A stretch of 64,000 nt of DNA from Trichlorobacter thiogenes (GCF_900167465.1 NZ_FUWR01000009.1:1-64000); one strand, 5' to 3'. Numbered from the stretch's first letter, positions 53,204-62,920 are shown. Notes: a model not told the origin generated them from the letters alone. A program made the numbers and translations.

Positions 53204-56200
53204 ATGGGAAGCTTTTTTATTGATCGCCCTGTCTTTGCGGCGGTGATTGCCATCATTATCACCCTGGGGGGACTGGTTGCCCTCAAGGTAACCCCGATTG
53301 CCCAATACCCCAATATTGCCCCTCCCACGGTGCAGGTCTCAGCCTTTTATCCCGGTGCCACTGCAGAGGTAATCGCCAATACGGTTGCTGCGCCGATCGA
53401 ACAGCAGGTCAACGGCGTGGATGGCATGACCTATATGTCTTCCACCAGTGCTTCTTCGGGCAACATGAGCCTGACCGTTACCTTTGAACCGGGCACCGAC
53501 CCGGATATGGCCCAGGTTAACGTGCAGAACCGGGTCAGCCAGGCATCTGCGCTGTTGCCTGATGTGGTCAGCCAGCAGGGGGTGTCGGTCCAGAAACGCT
53601 CCCAATCCTTTATGATGGTGATCAGCGTCTATTCCCCCGATGATCGCTATGATCCGGTCTATCTGGGCAATTATGCCAACCTGTATATCCTGGATGCCAT
53701 CAAGCGGATTCCCGGCGCCAACCTTTCTTCCATGTTTCCTCTGCCTGATGTGGCGATGCGGATCTGGCTTAAGCCAGATCGCCTGGCCCAGCTGGGACTG
53801 ACCGCCCAGGATATTGCCACTGCTATCCAGCAGCAGAACAAGGCCTTTGGTGTCGGTTCCATCGGCCAGTCGCCGTCACCCAAGGGCACTCAGCAGACCT
53901 TTGTGGTTACCACCAAGGGGATGCTGTCTGACCCGGCTGAGTTTGAGAATATCATTATCCGCGCTGCTTCTTCAGGCACTGCGCTGGTACGGCTGAAGGA
54001 TGTTGCCCGTGCAGAACTGGGGGGCAAGGATTATTCGGTCACCACCAAGGTCAATGGCAGGAAATCAGTGGCGATTGTGGTCTACCAGCAGCCCGGCGCC
54101 AATGCCATTGAGACCTCTAAGCAGATCAACAACCTGCTGGCAGGCTTGAAAAAGAGCTTTCCCCAGGGGATGGATTACAAGGTGGTGCTGGATACCAGCG
54201 AGTTTACCGCTGCTTCCATTGAAAAGGTGGTGCATACCTTCTTTGAGGCGGTGGTGCTGGTGGTGCTGGTGGTGTTTCTGTTTCTGCAGAGTTTCCGGGC
54301 CACCTTTATCCCGATCCTGGCGGTGCCGATCGCCATTATCGGTACCTACATGGGGATACTGGCCCTGGGATTCTCCACCAATATGCTGACCCTGTTTGGC
54401 ATGATCCTGGCCATCGGTCTGGTGGTGGATGATGCGATTATTGTGGTGGAAAACGTTGAACATAATATGGCCAGTTATGGCATGACCCCGATGGATGCGG
54501 CCAAAAAGGCGATGTCAGAACTGACCGGAGCTCTGATCGCCATCGTGTTGGTGCTGGGGTCGGTCTTTCTGCCGGTGGCCTTTCTGGGTGGCATGACCGG
54601 TACGCTGTATAAGCAGTTTGCCGTTACCATCGCCATCTCCATGGTGCTGTCCGGCGTGGTGGCCTTAACCCTTTCACCAGCCCTGGCAGCCCGGATTCTG
54701 AAACCGGGGCATGGCGAGAAAAAGGGCTTCTTCAAGTGGTTTGAGGGACGCTTTAACCGCCTGACCGAGCTGTATACCAACGGTGTGCGCTGGCTGATCA
54801 ATCACCGCAGTATCGGCCTGGGTCTGTTCTGTGGCGTACTGGTTGCAGTGGTGTTGTTGTTTAAGCTGGTGCCGGGCAGCTTTGTGCCGGAAGAGGATCA
54901 GGGCTACCTGTTTGTGGGTGCCATTATGCCTGATGCAAGCAGCCTTGAACGGACTACCGCGGTCTGTGACCGGGCGGTACAGCTGGCCCAGAGCAATAAG
55001 GCCATGGGAGATATCACCCAGATTAACGGCTACAGTCTGCTTGACGGTAGTGTCAAGGATAACGCCGGTCTGCTGTTTGCCACCCTTAAACCCTATGGTG
55101 AACGGGAGGGGAAGGGGACTGATGCCTTTAGCGTGCAAAAGGATATTGGCCGCAAGCTGCAGGGTGTCAAAGAGGGGGTGGTCTTTCCGATCAACCCGCC
55201 TTCCATTCCCGGTCTGGGCAGTACCGGCGGTTTTGAGTTCTATATCCAGAGTAAAGGGGGTGGTTCTCCCCAGGAACTGGAAAAAATTACCAAGCAGTTC
55301 ATCGCCGAGACCCGCAAGCGTAAAGAACTGTCCGGGGTTTCCAGTACCTTTTCCGCCAGCCAACAGCAACTCTATCTGGATGTGAATCGTGCCCAGGCTG
55401 AACTGCTGGGGGTGCCGGTCTCCACGGTCTTTGAGACCCTGCAATCCTATTTTGGCTCATCCTATGTGGGGCAGTTTCTGCAGTATGGCCGGATCTGGCA
55501 GGTCATCCAGCAGTCTGAACCTGATTACCGTGACAAGCCCAATGACCTGACCCAGATCTATGTCCGTTCAACCGGTGGCAATATGATCCCGCTTTCTGCC
55601 ATGGCAACTATTAACTATGTGGCCGGCCCCAGTCTGCTGCCCCGATTTAACGGCTTTCCAGCCTCCAAGTTGAACGGCAGCCAGGCCTCTGGTTACAGTT
55701 CCGGCCAAGCCATTAGCGCCATGGAAGAGGTGGCTAAAAAGGTGCTGCCGGAAGGCTATGGCTATTCCTGGTCAGGGCAGGCCTTTGAAGAGAAAAAGTC
55801 CGGCAATACCTCAACCATGGCCTTTGCCTTTGGTCTGATCATGGTCTTCCTGATTCTGGCTGCCCAGTATGAAAAATGGTCCCTGCCGGTGGGGGTGGTG
55901 CTGTCGGTCCCCTTTGCCCTGTGTGGTGCGCTGCTGTTTACCTGGGTGCGTGGTCTGGAAAACGATGTCTACTTTCAGGTTGGACTGGTCACCCTGGTGG
56001 GACTGTCTGCCAAAAACGCCATCCTGATCATAGAATTTGCGTCTGATAACCTGAAAAAGGGGATGGAACCGGCAGAAGCGGCAATTGAGGCTGCCCGGCT
56101 GCGTCTGCGTCCGATTGTGATGACCTCCCTGGCCTTTATTCTGGGCTGCGTGCCGATGGCAACCGCTTCCGGCGCCGGTGCCAACAGCCTGCGTGCCATA

Positions 56201-56353
56201 GGTACCGGTGTGATCGGCGGTATGCTGGCTTCTACTCTTGTGGCTTCCTTCTTTGTGCCGCTCTTCTTTGTGCTGCTGGAGTCTGCCAGCGGCATTTTCA
56301 GTCGTTCAAAGGGTGTCAAGCCCCTGCCGAAAGGGGATTCTGGCCATGCGTAA
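53204..56353 (+). CDS. RND multidrug efflux pump, HAE1 family (AcrB-like)
   Basis: The 1049-residue protein begins MGSFFIDRPVFAAVIAIIIT and has the twelve-helix RND plan with two large periplasmic loops. The proton-relay aspartate pair is in GLVVDDAIIVVENVEH, and GYSWSGQAFEEKKSG and QVGLVTLVGLSAKNAILIIE are HAE1 signatures. Such pumps export drugs, dyes, detergents or solvents using proton motive force. It lies nine bases after the adaptor gene and overlaps the outer-membrane gene by eight bases, making a complete tripartite operon. Confidence 0.95.
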   Translation: MGSFFIDRPVFAAVIAIIITLGGLVALKVTPIAQYPNIAPPTVQVSAFYPGATAEVIANTVAAPIEQQVNGVDGMTYMSSTSASSGNMSLTVTFEPGTDPDMAQVNVQNRVSQASALLPDVVSQQGVSVQKRSQSFMMVISVYSPDDRYDPVYLGNYANLYILDAIKRIPGANLSSMFPLPDVAMRIWLKPDRLAQLGLTAQDIATAIQQQNKAFGVGSIGQSPSPKGTQQTFVVTTKGMLSDPAEFENIIIRAASSGTALVRLKDVARAELGGKDYSVTTKVNGRKSVAIVVYQQPGANAIETSKQINNLLAGLKKSFPQGMDYKVVLDTSEFTAASIEKVVHTFFEAVVLVVLVVFLFLQSFRATFIPILAVPIAIIGTYMGILALGFSTNMLTLFGMILAIGLVVDDAIIVVENVEHNMASYGMTPMDAAKKAMSELTGALIAIVLVLGSVFLPVAFLGGMTGTLYKQFAVTIAISMVLSGVVALTLSPALAARILKPGHGEKKGFFKWFEGRFNRLTELYTNGVRWLINHRSIGLGLFCGVLVAVVLLFKLVPGSFVPEEDQGYLFVGAIMPDASSLERTTAVCDRAVQLAQSNKAMGDITQINGYSLLDGSVKDNAGLLFATLKPYGEREGKGTDAFSVQKDIGRKLQGVKEGVVFPINPPSIPGLGSTGGFEFYIQSKGGGSPQELEKITKQFIAETRKRKELSGVSSTFSASQQQLYLDVNRAQAELLGVPVSTVFETLQSYFGSSYVGQFLQYGRIWQVIQQSEPDYRDKPNDLTQIYVRSTGGNMIPLSAMATINYVAGPSLLPRFNGFPASKLNGSQASGYSSGQAISAMEEVAKKVLPEGYGYSWSGQAFEEKKSGNTSTMAFAFGLIMVFLILAAQYEKWSLPVGVVLSVPFALCGALLFTWVRGLENDVYFQVGLVTLVGLSAKNAILIIEFASDNLKKGMEPAEAAIEAARLRLRPIVMTSLAFILGCVPMATASGAGANSLRAIGTGVIGGMLASTLVASFFVPLFFVLLESASGIFSRSKGVKPLPKGDSGHA

Positions 56354-57728
56354 TCTGTTTGCTCTGATCCTGCTGCTACTGACCGGCTGTACGGTTGGTC
56401 CTGATTATGTCCGCCCTGATATTAAGGCACCTGATCAATGGAATGTTGAATACAAGGCCGCTGCTGATCTGGCCAATACCCAGTGGTGGAAGCTGTTTGG
56501 CGACACGGTGCTGGATGATCTGATTGAGACCGCTGTGCGGGGCAACCTGGACCTGAAGAGCGCCACGGCCAAGGTTGATCAGTATCTTGGGGTGTTGGAC
56601 ACCACCCGCTCCCAGTACTTCCCGCAGATATCAGCCGGATTTGAGCCGGGAGCATCCCATAGTGGCAGCAGAACCAGCCAGAGTTATCAGGCCACGGTGA
56701 ACGCCACCTGGGAGCTGGATCTGTGGGGCAAGATCAGGCGCTCCAGCGAGGCGGCCCAGGCCCAGATTGTGGGCAGTGAGGCAGGTCGCCGTGCGGTGAT
56801 CATGACCGTGGTATCCAATGTGGCCAGCGGCTATATCACCCTGCGGGGGATGGACCGCCAGCTGGAAATAGCCAGGGATACGGAGAAGGCCTATGCAGAA
56901 AGTCTGAAGTTGTTCCAGCTGCGCTTTAAGCATGGCACGGTCTCAGGGCTTGAGCTTTCCCAGGCTGAATCAAACTACGAGTCTGCCCGTCAGGCCATAC
57001 CCAGCTATGAATCGCTGGTGCGTCAGCAGGAGAACCTGATCTCGCTGTTGCTGGGGCGTGCGCCAGGGCCGATTCCACGGGGCAAGACCATTGATGAACT
57101 GGTCCCGCCCGGTATTCCGGCCGGCCTGCCGTCGCTGCTGCTGGAACGGCGTCCTGACATCATTCAGGCTGAGCAGAACCTGATTGCTGCCAATGCTGAG
57201 ATTGGTGTTGCCAAGGCGGCCTACTTTCCCAAGATTTCCCTGACTGGTGCCCTGGGGGTATCCAGTGGCGACATCAGCAAGCTGTTTGTGCCGGGTGCCG
57301 GCATCTGGTCTGCGGGAGCCCAGCTGGCCCAACCGCTCTTTAATTTTGGTCAGACCGCCGGACAGGTCAAACAGGCGGAGTCTCAGCAACAGCAGGCCAT
57401 GTATCAGTATCAACAGACGATCCTGACCGCCTTCCGTGAGGTTGAGGATGCCCTGATCAAGACCACCAAGGGCAGGGAACAGCTGGATGCCCAGAAACGG
57501 CAGGTCGCTTCACTTGCAGAGTATGATCGTCTGGCCCGGCTGCAGTTTGAGGCAGGCACCTCAAACTATCTGCAGGTGCTGGATGCCGACCGGTCGCTGT
57601 TTACCGGCAAACTGGACAAGACCAAGACCCACTATGATCTGCTGGTGTCGTTGATCTCAGTCTATAAGGCCATGGGGGGCGGCTGGGTGCAAGAGGCGGA
57701 TAAACTGCAGGAGCCGCAGAAGAAGTGA
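56346..57728 (+). CDS. RND outer-membrane channel lipoprotein, NodT family
   Basis: From the ATG at 56346 the product is 460 residues with a leader ending in lipobox LLTGC. Typical TolC/NodT segments follow: VGPDYVRPDIKAPDQW, WWKLFGDTVLDDLIETAV, two repeated helical-barrel halves, and ERRPDIIQAEQNLIAANAEI. It forms the outer-membrane duct for the pump encoded immediately upstream. The frame is open upstream inside the pump gene, but the lipobox start is clearly right. Confidence 0.94.
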   Translation: MRNLFALILLLLTGCTVGPDYVRPDIKAPDQWNVEYKAAADLANTQWWKLFGDTVLDDLIETAVRGNLDLKSATAKVDQYLGVLDTTRSQYFPQISAGFEPGASHSGSRTSQSYQATVNATWELDLWGKIRRSSEAAQAQIVGSEAGRRAVIMTVVSNVASGYITLRGMDRQLEIARDTEKAYAESLKLFQLRFKHGTVSGLELSQAESNYESARQAIPSYESLVRQQENLISLLLGRAPGPIPRGKTIDELVPPGIPAGLPSLLLERRPDIIQAEQNLIAANAEIGVAKAAYFPKISLTGALGVSSGDISKLFVPGAGIWSAGAQLAQPLFNFGQTAGQVKQAESQQQQAMYQYQQTILTAFREVEDALIKTTKGREQLDAQKRQVASLAEYDRLARLQFEAGTSNYLQVLDADRSLFTGKLDKTKTHYDLLVSLISVYKAMGGGWVQEADKLQEPQKK

Positions 57729-57743
57729 ATCTGAACGGGCTTT

Positions 57744-57878
57744 TTCACGCGGAGCCGCGGAGCTCGCGGAGGAAACCGGATGGTTTTAGGTAAATAGGTA
57801 GTAATTCATGCTGGTTGGGGCAAGAGTATCAGTAGCCGGTTGAATGTAAACTTCGCGTCTCCGTGTCTCCGCGTGAAA
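57744..57878. repeat. Intergenic palindromic repeat with CGCGGAG units
   Basis: Left arm TTTCACGCGGAG... (from 57744) and right arm ...CTCCGCGTGAAA (to 57878) are inverted copies of about 28 bases built from CGGAG units, about 80 bases apart. The design matches the CACGAAG-type palindrome at 35947-36092 and the half arm near 44365-44385. It separates the RND operon from the convergent DUF294 gene. Confidence 0.7.
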
Positions 57879-57893
57879 CTGTTTTAGGGAAAT

Positions 57894-59351
57894 CTATATC
57901 CGTAGCAGGTCCAGCTGAAAGGTGTCCTTGAGTATCTGTAGCATCAGATTGACCGATTTTAGTGCCGTGCGCAGCTGGTCCTGTTCCCGGTTGCTCAGTA
58001 GCGTTGGGTCACAATAGTTGTCAGGAGTTTTTCCGGCCGCAACGGCATCAAGCTGAACCATCAGCCGCAGCCGCACCAACAGGCTGAACGCCTCTTCGAT
58101 ACTGTTCAGGTCGTCTTCCGAAATCTGACTGTCCTGTCGTAACCAGCCCAGTTTGTCCCAGGTTGTGCCTCCCATGGTGTGGTGCAGCAGGGCCAAGAGG
58201 CTTACTCCCTGGGTCAGGGCAAAAATTCCCGCCTTTTTTAGATCAAAACTGCCTTTGTGTTCACCTTTCTGCTCCGGTTTAAACCTTCCAAACAGCCCCA
58301 GCGGCGGGCTGAACTGCACAATGTTATGGGCCATGTAAGAGAAGAACAGAGTGTGATTGTGGCTGGTGGCAATGATATGTTCCCGCAGTTTCTTTTCCAG
58401 TGACAGGTTGCCGTGGATAACCCGCAGATCCTGAAACATGCCGAACTTGACCATGTTTTTCAGCGTTGGGGTGCCGATCCAGCGGGCAATGATCCTCTGC
58501 CAGGTGGAGATACTGTGGCACCATTGGCGATTACTGGCCATGATGCCGCCAGGACAGCGGGGCACGCCGATAAACTCCAGGCGATCAACCACCCGACCCG
58601 CAAACTGTTTGATCTGCTTCAGTTCATCAGTCGATACAGAATCACTGTAGACAATGGCGTTGTCCTGGTCGGTCCGCAGGGTCTGTTCCCCGCGGCCTTC
58701 ACTGCCCATGACCAGAAAGGCTGCTGATCGTGGCAGCCGGACACCTTCAAGGCGATCCAGCAGGGTGATGACCTGGAGGCTCATCAGGTCGTTAAAGTGT
58801 GATATCAGCGAGATCAGACTCTGGGTGTCGGCGCCAGCCTTGACCACAAACTGCAATAATTCGGTTATCCGTGCCCCGGTTTCCTGCAGCTGCTCAAAGC
58901 TGTCAGCCGCTTCAATTTCTTGAGACAAATACAGCGGACACCTGCTTTGAATCCTTAACAGGTCACTGTTGGTGATGACACCCGCAAGACTGCCATCATC
59001 ATTGACCACCACCAGACGGTGGATGTTATAGCGGGCCATCTTGAAGATTGCCTTGAAGAGATAGTCGTGCCGTCTGATGGTGATCAGTTCGGTTTGCATC
59101 AGGTCCTGCACGGTAAGTGACGCAAGGCCGCCATAGTTTGTGGCAACACAGTTTCTCAGGTCCCGCAGCGAAACAATTCCCACCGGGCGTTCGTTCTCAA
59201 CCACCACAATTCCCGATATGTTGTGTTGTTGCATCAGGCCGGCCATTTCGATCAGTCCGGTCTGTGGCGGGCAGGTGATCGGCGTTCGGCTGCAGAGTAG
59301 ATCCACCTCAATAAAATAGAAGGTATCCTGATTGATCAGATTGTCAGCCAT
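57894..59351 (-). CDS. CBS-domain protein with DUF294 nucleotidyltransferase domain
   Basis: From the ATG at 59351 (GGAGACC upstream) the product is 485 residues. Two CBS domains (about 10-135) probably sense adenine nucleotides. A DUF294-type nucleotidyltransferase domain with MGSEGRGEQTLRTDQDNAIVYSD, including the G-S and D-x-D metal signature, follows at about 220-320, then a C-terminal helical DUF294_C domain. The architecture resembles GlnD-type regulators of transport or signalling. It is divergent from an IclR regulator and next to acetate symporter genes, so a link to acetate metabolism is likely but not shown. Confidence 0.86.
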   Translation of the reverse strand: MADNLINQDTFYFIEVDLLCSRTPITCPPQTGLIEMAGLMQQHNISGIVVVENERPVGIVSLRDLRNCVATNYGGLASLTVQDLMQTELITIRRHDYLFKAIFKMARYNIHRLVVVNDDGSLAGVITNSDLLRIQSRCPLYLSQEIEAADSFEQLQETGARITELLQFVVKAGADTQSLISLISHFNDLMSLQVITLLDRLEGVRLPRSAAFLVMGSEGRGEQTLRTDQDNAIVYSDSVSTDELKQIKQFAGRVVDRLEFIGVPRCPGGIMASNRQWCHSISTWQRIIARWIGTPTLKNMVKFGMFQDLRVIHGNLSLEKKLREHIIATSHNHTLFFSYMAHNIVQFSPPLGLFGRFKPEQKGEHKGSFDLKKAGIFALTQGVSLLALLHHTMGGTTWDKLGWLRQDSQISEDDLNSIEEAFSLLVRLRLMVQLDAVAAGKTPDNYCDPTLLSNREQDQLRTALKSVNLMLQILKDTFQLDLLRI

Positions 59352-59676
59352 AGCGGTCTCCTGCTGCATAAACACCGGTTTGTAGTGTGGTGTTGCGTTT
59401 TGCGCGCATTCCTGAAACATGAGTGTAACGGCTGTTTACCACAAAATTTAAACGGCATTATATTTTTTTTGAATACAATTGAGTAAAACGGGGCTAAGGT
59501 CCGTTTTGGTGTGGCTATGTATTTTTGTAACTATCAAATATTATTATCGTAAATTGTGTTATATTTTTTTTGTAAAAATACTGTTGACAATTATAGAACA
59601 TAATATTAAATGACTGCAAAACTATGCTGTCCGTTAAAGTTAAAACAAAATTTTATTTGAGTGATTTGGAGATAGC
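59352..59676. promoter_or_regulatory. AT-rich divergent region with IclR operator candidate (59485-59507)
   Basis: This region separates the DUF294 gene (minus) from the iclR gene (plus). AAAACGG (59485-59491) and CCGTTTT (59501-59507) form a perfect inverted repeat with a nine-base spacer, the best operator candidate. TTGACA at 59584-59589 could be a -35 box for the iclR operon, but only weak -10 matches follow. No gene is seen. Confidence 0.45.
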
Positions 59677-60453
59677 ATGGACAGGGACAACGGATCATAT
59701 TCAGTACAGGTGGTGATTAAGGCGATAGACCTGCTTGAAGCCCTTGCATCTGATGATCGGGCCACAACGGTGCCTCAGTTGGCCAAGGTGCTGAAGATGC
59801 ACCGCAAGAAGGTGATCTCCCTGTTGGATACCCTGGAGGACAAGGGGTTGGTGGTGCGGGATGAGCAGTTGGGAACCTACAGCCTGGGGCTGCACTCTTA
59901 CAGTATGGCCCAGCGCATCCTGAAAAATGCCAACCTGATCAGGATCGTGCATCCGGTGATGGAATCTCTGGCTCGCAAGCATGAAGCAGCAGTTGGATTC
60001 ACTGTGCTGGACCGTGATGAGGTGTTCTTTCTGGATGTGGTGGATTCTTTTCAACAGGTTAAGTCTGCCGAGATGGTTGGTCGGCGTTTTCCGTTTTTTA
60101 CCAATGCAGCCGGCAAGGTGATCAAGTCACTCAGTTCCCTGGATCTGTTGGAGCGGATTAACGGCAGACGCAGAAAGAACCCGGCGGTACCCAACCCGGA
60201 GCTGTTGCAGCAGGAGCTTGATGAAATTCGTAAAAGAGGTGTTGCCATTGATGTTGGTGGATTTGGCGAAGGTGTCTGCGCCGTTGCAGTAGCAATTCGT
60301 GATTACGGCGGCAAGGTGGTTGGTGCGTTGACCATGCTGGTGCCTGCCATCCGAATGGTGCATGAACGACTTGAGCAAGAGGTGATTCCTTCGATGCTGG
60401 AGGGAGCCGAGCTGCTTTCCATGAAATTCGGGTATGTCAAGATGCCCGCCTGA
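59677..60453 (+). CDS. IclR-family transcriptional regulator
   Basis: The 258-residue protein has an N-terminal winged helix-turn-helix (about 8-65: VVIKAIDLLEALASDDRATT then VPQLAKVLKMHRKKVISLLD) and a C-terminal IclR effector domain (about 80-250: NLIRIVHPVMESLARKHEAA, FTNAAGKVIKSL, IDVGGFGEGVCAVAVAI). GGAGATAGC precedes the ATG. It is divergent from the CBS/DUF294 gene and upstream of the DUF485-symporter pair, so it is the likely local regulator of acetate uptake; its ligand is unknown. Confidence 0.92.
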   Translation: MDRDNGSYSVQVVIKAIDLLEALASDDRATTVPQLAKVLKMHRKKVISLLDTLEDKGLVVRDEQLGTYSLGLHSYSMAQRILKNANLIRIVHPVMESLARKHEAAVGFTVLDRDEVFFLDVVDSFQQVKSAEMVGRRFPFFTNAAGKVIKSLSSLDLLERINGRRRKNPAVPNPELLQQELDEIRKRGVAIDVGGFGEGVCAVAVAIRDYGGKVVGALTMLVPAIRMVHERLEQEVIPSMLEGAELLSMKFGYVKMPA

Positions 60454-60555
60454 TGGTGCAATAATAAACTGGATTCGAAAGGGGGAATGCTGGAAACGTT
60501 GGTTTGGTAAGTGGTCTGTTCATCTAAGATCTTTTAGAGAAAGGAGTAACAATTC

Positions 60556-60864
60556 ATGGCGGAACAAACGTACAACTGGTCAGCGATAGCTAAAAATCCC
60601 AAGTTTATCGAACTGCACCACAAGAAAACAGCCTTCCTTTTCGGTTGGTGGATCTTCTCATCCATCTACTACTTCCTGCTTCCTATCGGAGCAGCCTATG
60701 CACCGGGTCTGTTCAAGATTCAGATCCTGGGCAGGATCAATTTTGGTTACCTGTTTGCGTTGTCGCAGTTTTTTGTGTCCTGGGGCCTGGCAATGTATTA
60801 TGCCCATGTTGCCAACAAAGACTTTGACCGTTTGACCAAAGAACTGGTCAACGAATTACATTAG
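60556..60864 (+). CDS. DUF485 membrane protein, copy 1
   Basis: The 102-residue protein has two hydrophobic segments (about 27-47 and 60-82: FLFGWWIFSSIYYFLLPIGA and LFALSQFFVSWGLAMYYAHV). It matches DUF485/YjcH proteins, which are encoded upstream of acetate symporter genes, as in E. coli acs-yjcH-actP. AAAGGAG precedes the ATG. The second copy at 63374 differs at only two residues, and their first 171 or so bases are identical. Confidence 0.93.
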   Translation: MAEQTYNWSAIAKNPKFIELHHKKTAFLFGWWIFSSIYYFLLPIGAAYAPGLFKIQILGRINFGYLFALSQFFVSWGLAMYYAHVANKDFDRLTKELVNELH

Positions 60865-60875
60865 GAGGTGAATCC

Positions 60876-62885
60876 ATGAAGAGACTGTTAGTTGCTATCG
60901 GTTGCGTACTCTCCCTGAGCTTCGCCGCCTATGCCGAGCCTGCCAAGGCACCGGCTGCCCCTGATGCCAAGCCTGCGGTTGCTGCACCGGCTGCAGCTCC
61001 GGCTGCTACTCCTGCAGTTGCCGCTCCGGCCCCTGCCGATGCTGCCAAGCCTGCTGCTGCTCCTGCACCAGCCCCTGCAAAAGATGCCAAGGCTGGTCTG
61101 AAGGCCAACCCTAAGGTTACCATTCCGATCTTCCTGATCATTATCGGCGTCACCATGGGTGTTGTTGTCTGGTCAGCCAAGCAGACCAAGTCAGCTGCTG
61201 ACTTCTATACTGCCGGTGGTGGTATCACCGGTACTCAGAACGGTTGGGCCATTGCCGGTGACTATATGTCGGCTGCCTCGTTCCTGGGTATTTCCGGTAT
61301 GATCTCCCTCTATGGTTATGATGGTTTCATGTACTCGGTTGGCTGGCTGGTTGCGTACATCACCGTGCTGCTGATCGTTGCTGAGCCTTGCCGTAACGCC
61401 GGTAAGTACACCCTTGGGGATATTCTCTCCTTCCGTACTTCACCCAAGCCGGTTCGCGCCGTTGCTGCCATCTCCACCGTAGCTGTTTCTACCTTCTATC
61501 TGACCGCTCAGATGGTTGGTGCCGGTAAATTGATGCAGTTGCTGATTGGCGTACCGTACAAGACCGCCATCATCGGCGTTGGTATCCTGATGGTTGGCTA
61601 CGTTGTGTTCGGTGGCATGACCGCCACCACCTGGGTTCAGATCATCAAGGCAGGCCTGCTGATGACCGGTGCTGGTATCCTGTCCATCATGGTTTCCATC
61701 AAGTCTGGCTTTAACCCGTTCCAGTTCTTTAATGATATCGCCACCAGCCAGAACATTATTGACCATGTCAAGTTGCTGCCGATCTACCTGAAAGAGACTG
61801 CAGCAGGCACGGCCACGGCTGATGCCGGACAGCGCTTCCTTGAGCCTGGTCTGTTCCTGACCAACCCACTTGACCAGATCTCTCTGGGTATGGCGCTGGT
61901 TCTGGGTACTGCCGGTATGCCTCACATCCTGATGCGTTTCTTCACGGTGCCGACTGCACAGGCTGCCCGTAAATCAGTTATCGTGGCTATGTTCATCATC
62001 GGTTCTTTCTACATCCTGACCACCCTGCTGGGCTTTGGCGCTGCTATCCACGTCACCCCACAAGGTATTAAAGCTGTTGACGCAGGCGGCAACATGGCTG
62101 CCATGATGTTGGCAAAACAGCTGGGTTCAGAGTTCTCACCGTTTATTGGTGACCTGTTGCTGGCCTTCCTCTGCGCCGTTGCCTTCGCAACCATCCTGGC
62201 TGTTGTGTCCGGTCTGGTTCTGGCTGCATCTGCTGCTATCGCCCACGACATCTACGTTAACGTGATCAAAGACGGCCACGCTGACCAAAAAGAGCAGGTT
62301 TTTGCTGCACGTGCCACCTCCTTTATCGTAGGTGCCTGCGGTATCATAATCGGTATTGCTGCAGAGAAGCAGAACGTTGCCCACCTGGTGGCACTGGCCT
62401 TCGCCGTTGCTTCCTCCGGTAACCTGCCGGTTGTGGTTATGTCCCTGTTCTGGAAAAAGTTCAACACCGCTGGCGTTATTGCTGGTCTGGTGGTTGGTAC
62501 CATCGCCTCCATCGGTCTGGTTATGATTTCACCCAACATGACCTATCCTGATGTTGTCGCCAACAACGCCCAGAAGGCCTACACCAAACTTGAGAAGGAT
62601 ATTGCAGACGGCAAGATCAAGCCTGAGGCAATGGAGAAGACCCTCAAGACTATCGAGGCCAAGAAGGCTGAAGAAGTCAAGAACCGTGGTGGCAAGTCCA
62701 TGCTGGGCCTGTCCAAGCCGCTCTTTGCACTGAAGAACCCTGGTATCGTATCCATCCCGCTGGGCTTCATCGCCGCCATTCTGGCAACACTGGCCTTCCC
62801 AAGCAAGAAGGCAGAGGAGATGTGGGACGAAGTGTATGTTCGTCAGAACACCGGCCTGGGTATGGCCAAGGCTGTCGATCACTAA
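60876..62885 (+). CDS. actP: Acetate/cation symporter, SSS family (ActP-like), copy 1
   Basis: The 669-residue protein has a signal peptide (MKRLLVAIGCVLSLSFAAYA), then an unusual region of about 55 residues made almost only of A, P and K. The sodium:solute symporter core follows with about 13 transmembrane segments. Signatures include FYTAGGGITGTQNGWAIAGD, GYVVFGGMTATTWVQIIKAG and LAFAVASSGNLPVVVMSLFW. A charged loop (about 558-610) precedes the last helices. It imports acetate with a cation. It lies 11 bases after the DUF485 gene and ends before a strong terminator. E. coli ActP is about 549 residues; the extra length is the N-terminal region and the loop. Confidence 0.9.
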   Translation: MKRLLVAIGCVLSLSFAAYAEPAKAPAAPDAKPAVAAPAAAPAATPAVAAPAPADAAKPAAAPAPAPAKDAKAGLKANPKVTIPIFLIIIGVTMGVVVWSAKQTKSAADFYTAGGGITGTQNGWAIAGDYMSAASFLGISGMISLYGYDGFMYSVGWLVAYITVLLIVAEPCRNAGKYTLGDILSFRTSPKPVRAVAAISTVAVSTFYLTAQMVGAGKLMQLLIGVPYKTAIIGVGILMVGYVVFGGMTATTWVQIIKAGLLMTGAGILSIMVSIKSGFNPFQFFNDIATSQNIIDHVKLLPIYLKETAAGTATADAGQRFLEPGLFLTNPLDQISLGMALVLGTAGMPHILMRFFTVPTAQAARKSVIVAMFIIGSFYILTTLLGFGAAIHVTPQGIKAVDAGGNMAAMMLAKQLGSEFSPFIGDLLLAFLCAVAFATILAVVSGLVLAASAAIAHDIYVNVIKDGHADQKEQVFAARATSFIVGACGIIIGIAAEKQNVAHLVALAFAVASSGNLPVVVMSLFWKKFNTAGVIAGLVVGTIASIGLVMISPNMTYPDVVANNAQKAYTKLEKDIADGKIKPEAMEKTLKTIEAKKAEEVKNRGGKSMLGLSKPLFALKNPGIVSIPLGFIAAILATLAFPSKKAEEMWDEVYVRQNTGLGMAKAVDH

Positions 62886-62920
62886 AACCACGCTGTACCA
62901 TACGTTATGCAATGCAATCA

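Noticed and set aside
54065-55444. Minus-strand open frames (132 and 256 codons) opposite the RND pump
   Set aside because: The pump reads as a full-length HAE1 protein across this stretch; the antisense frames have no features of real proteins.
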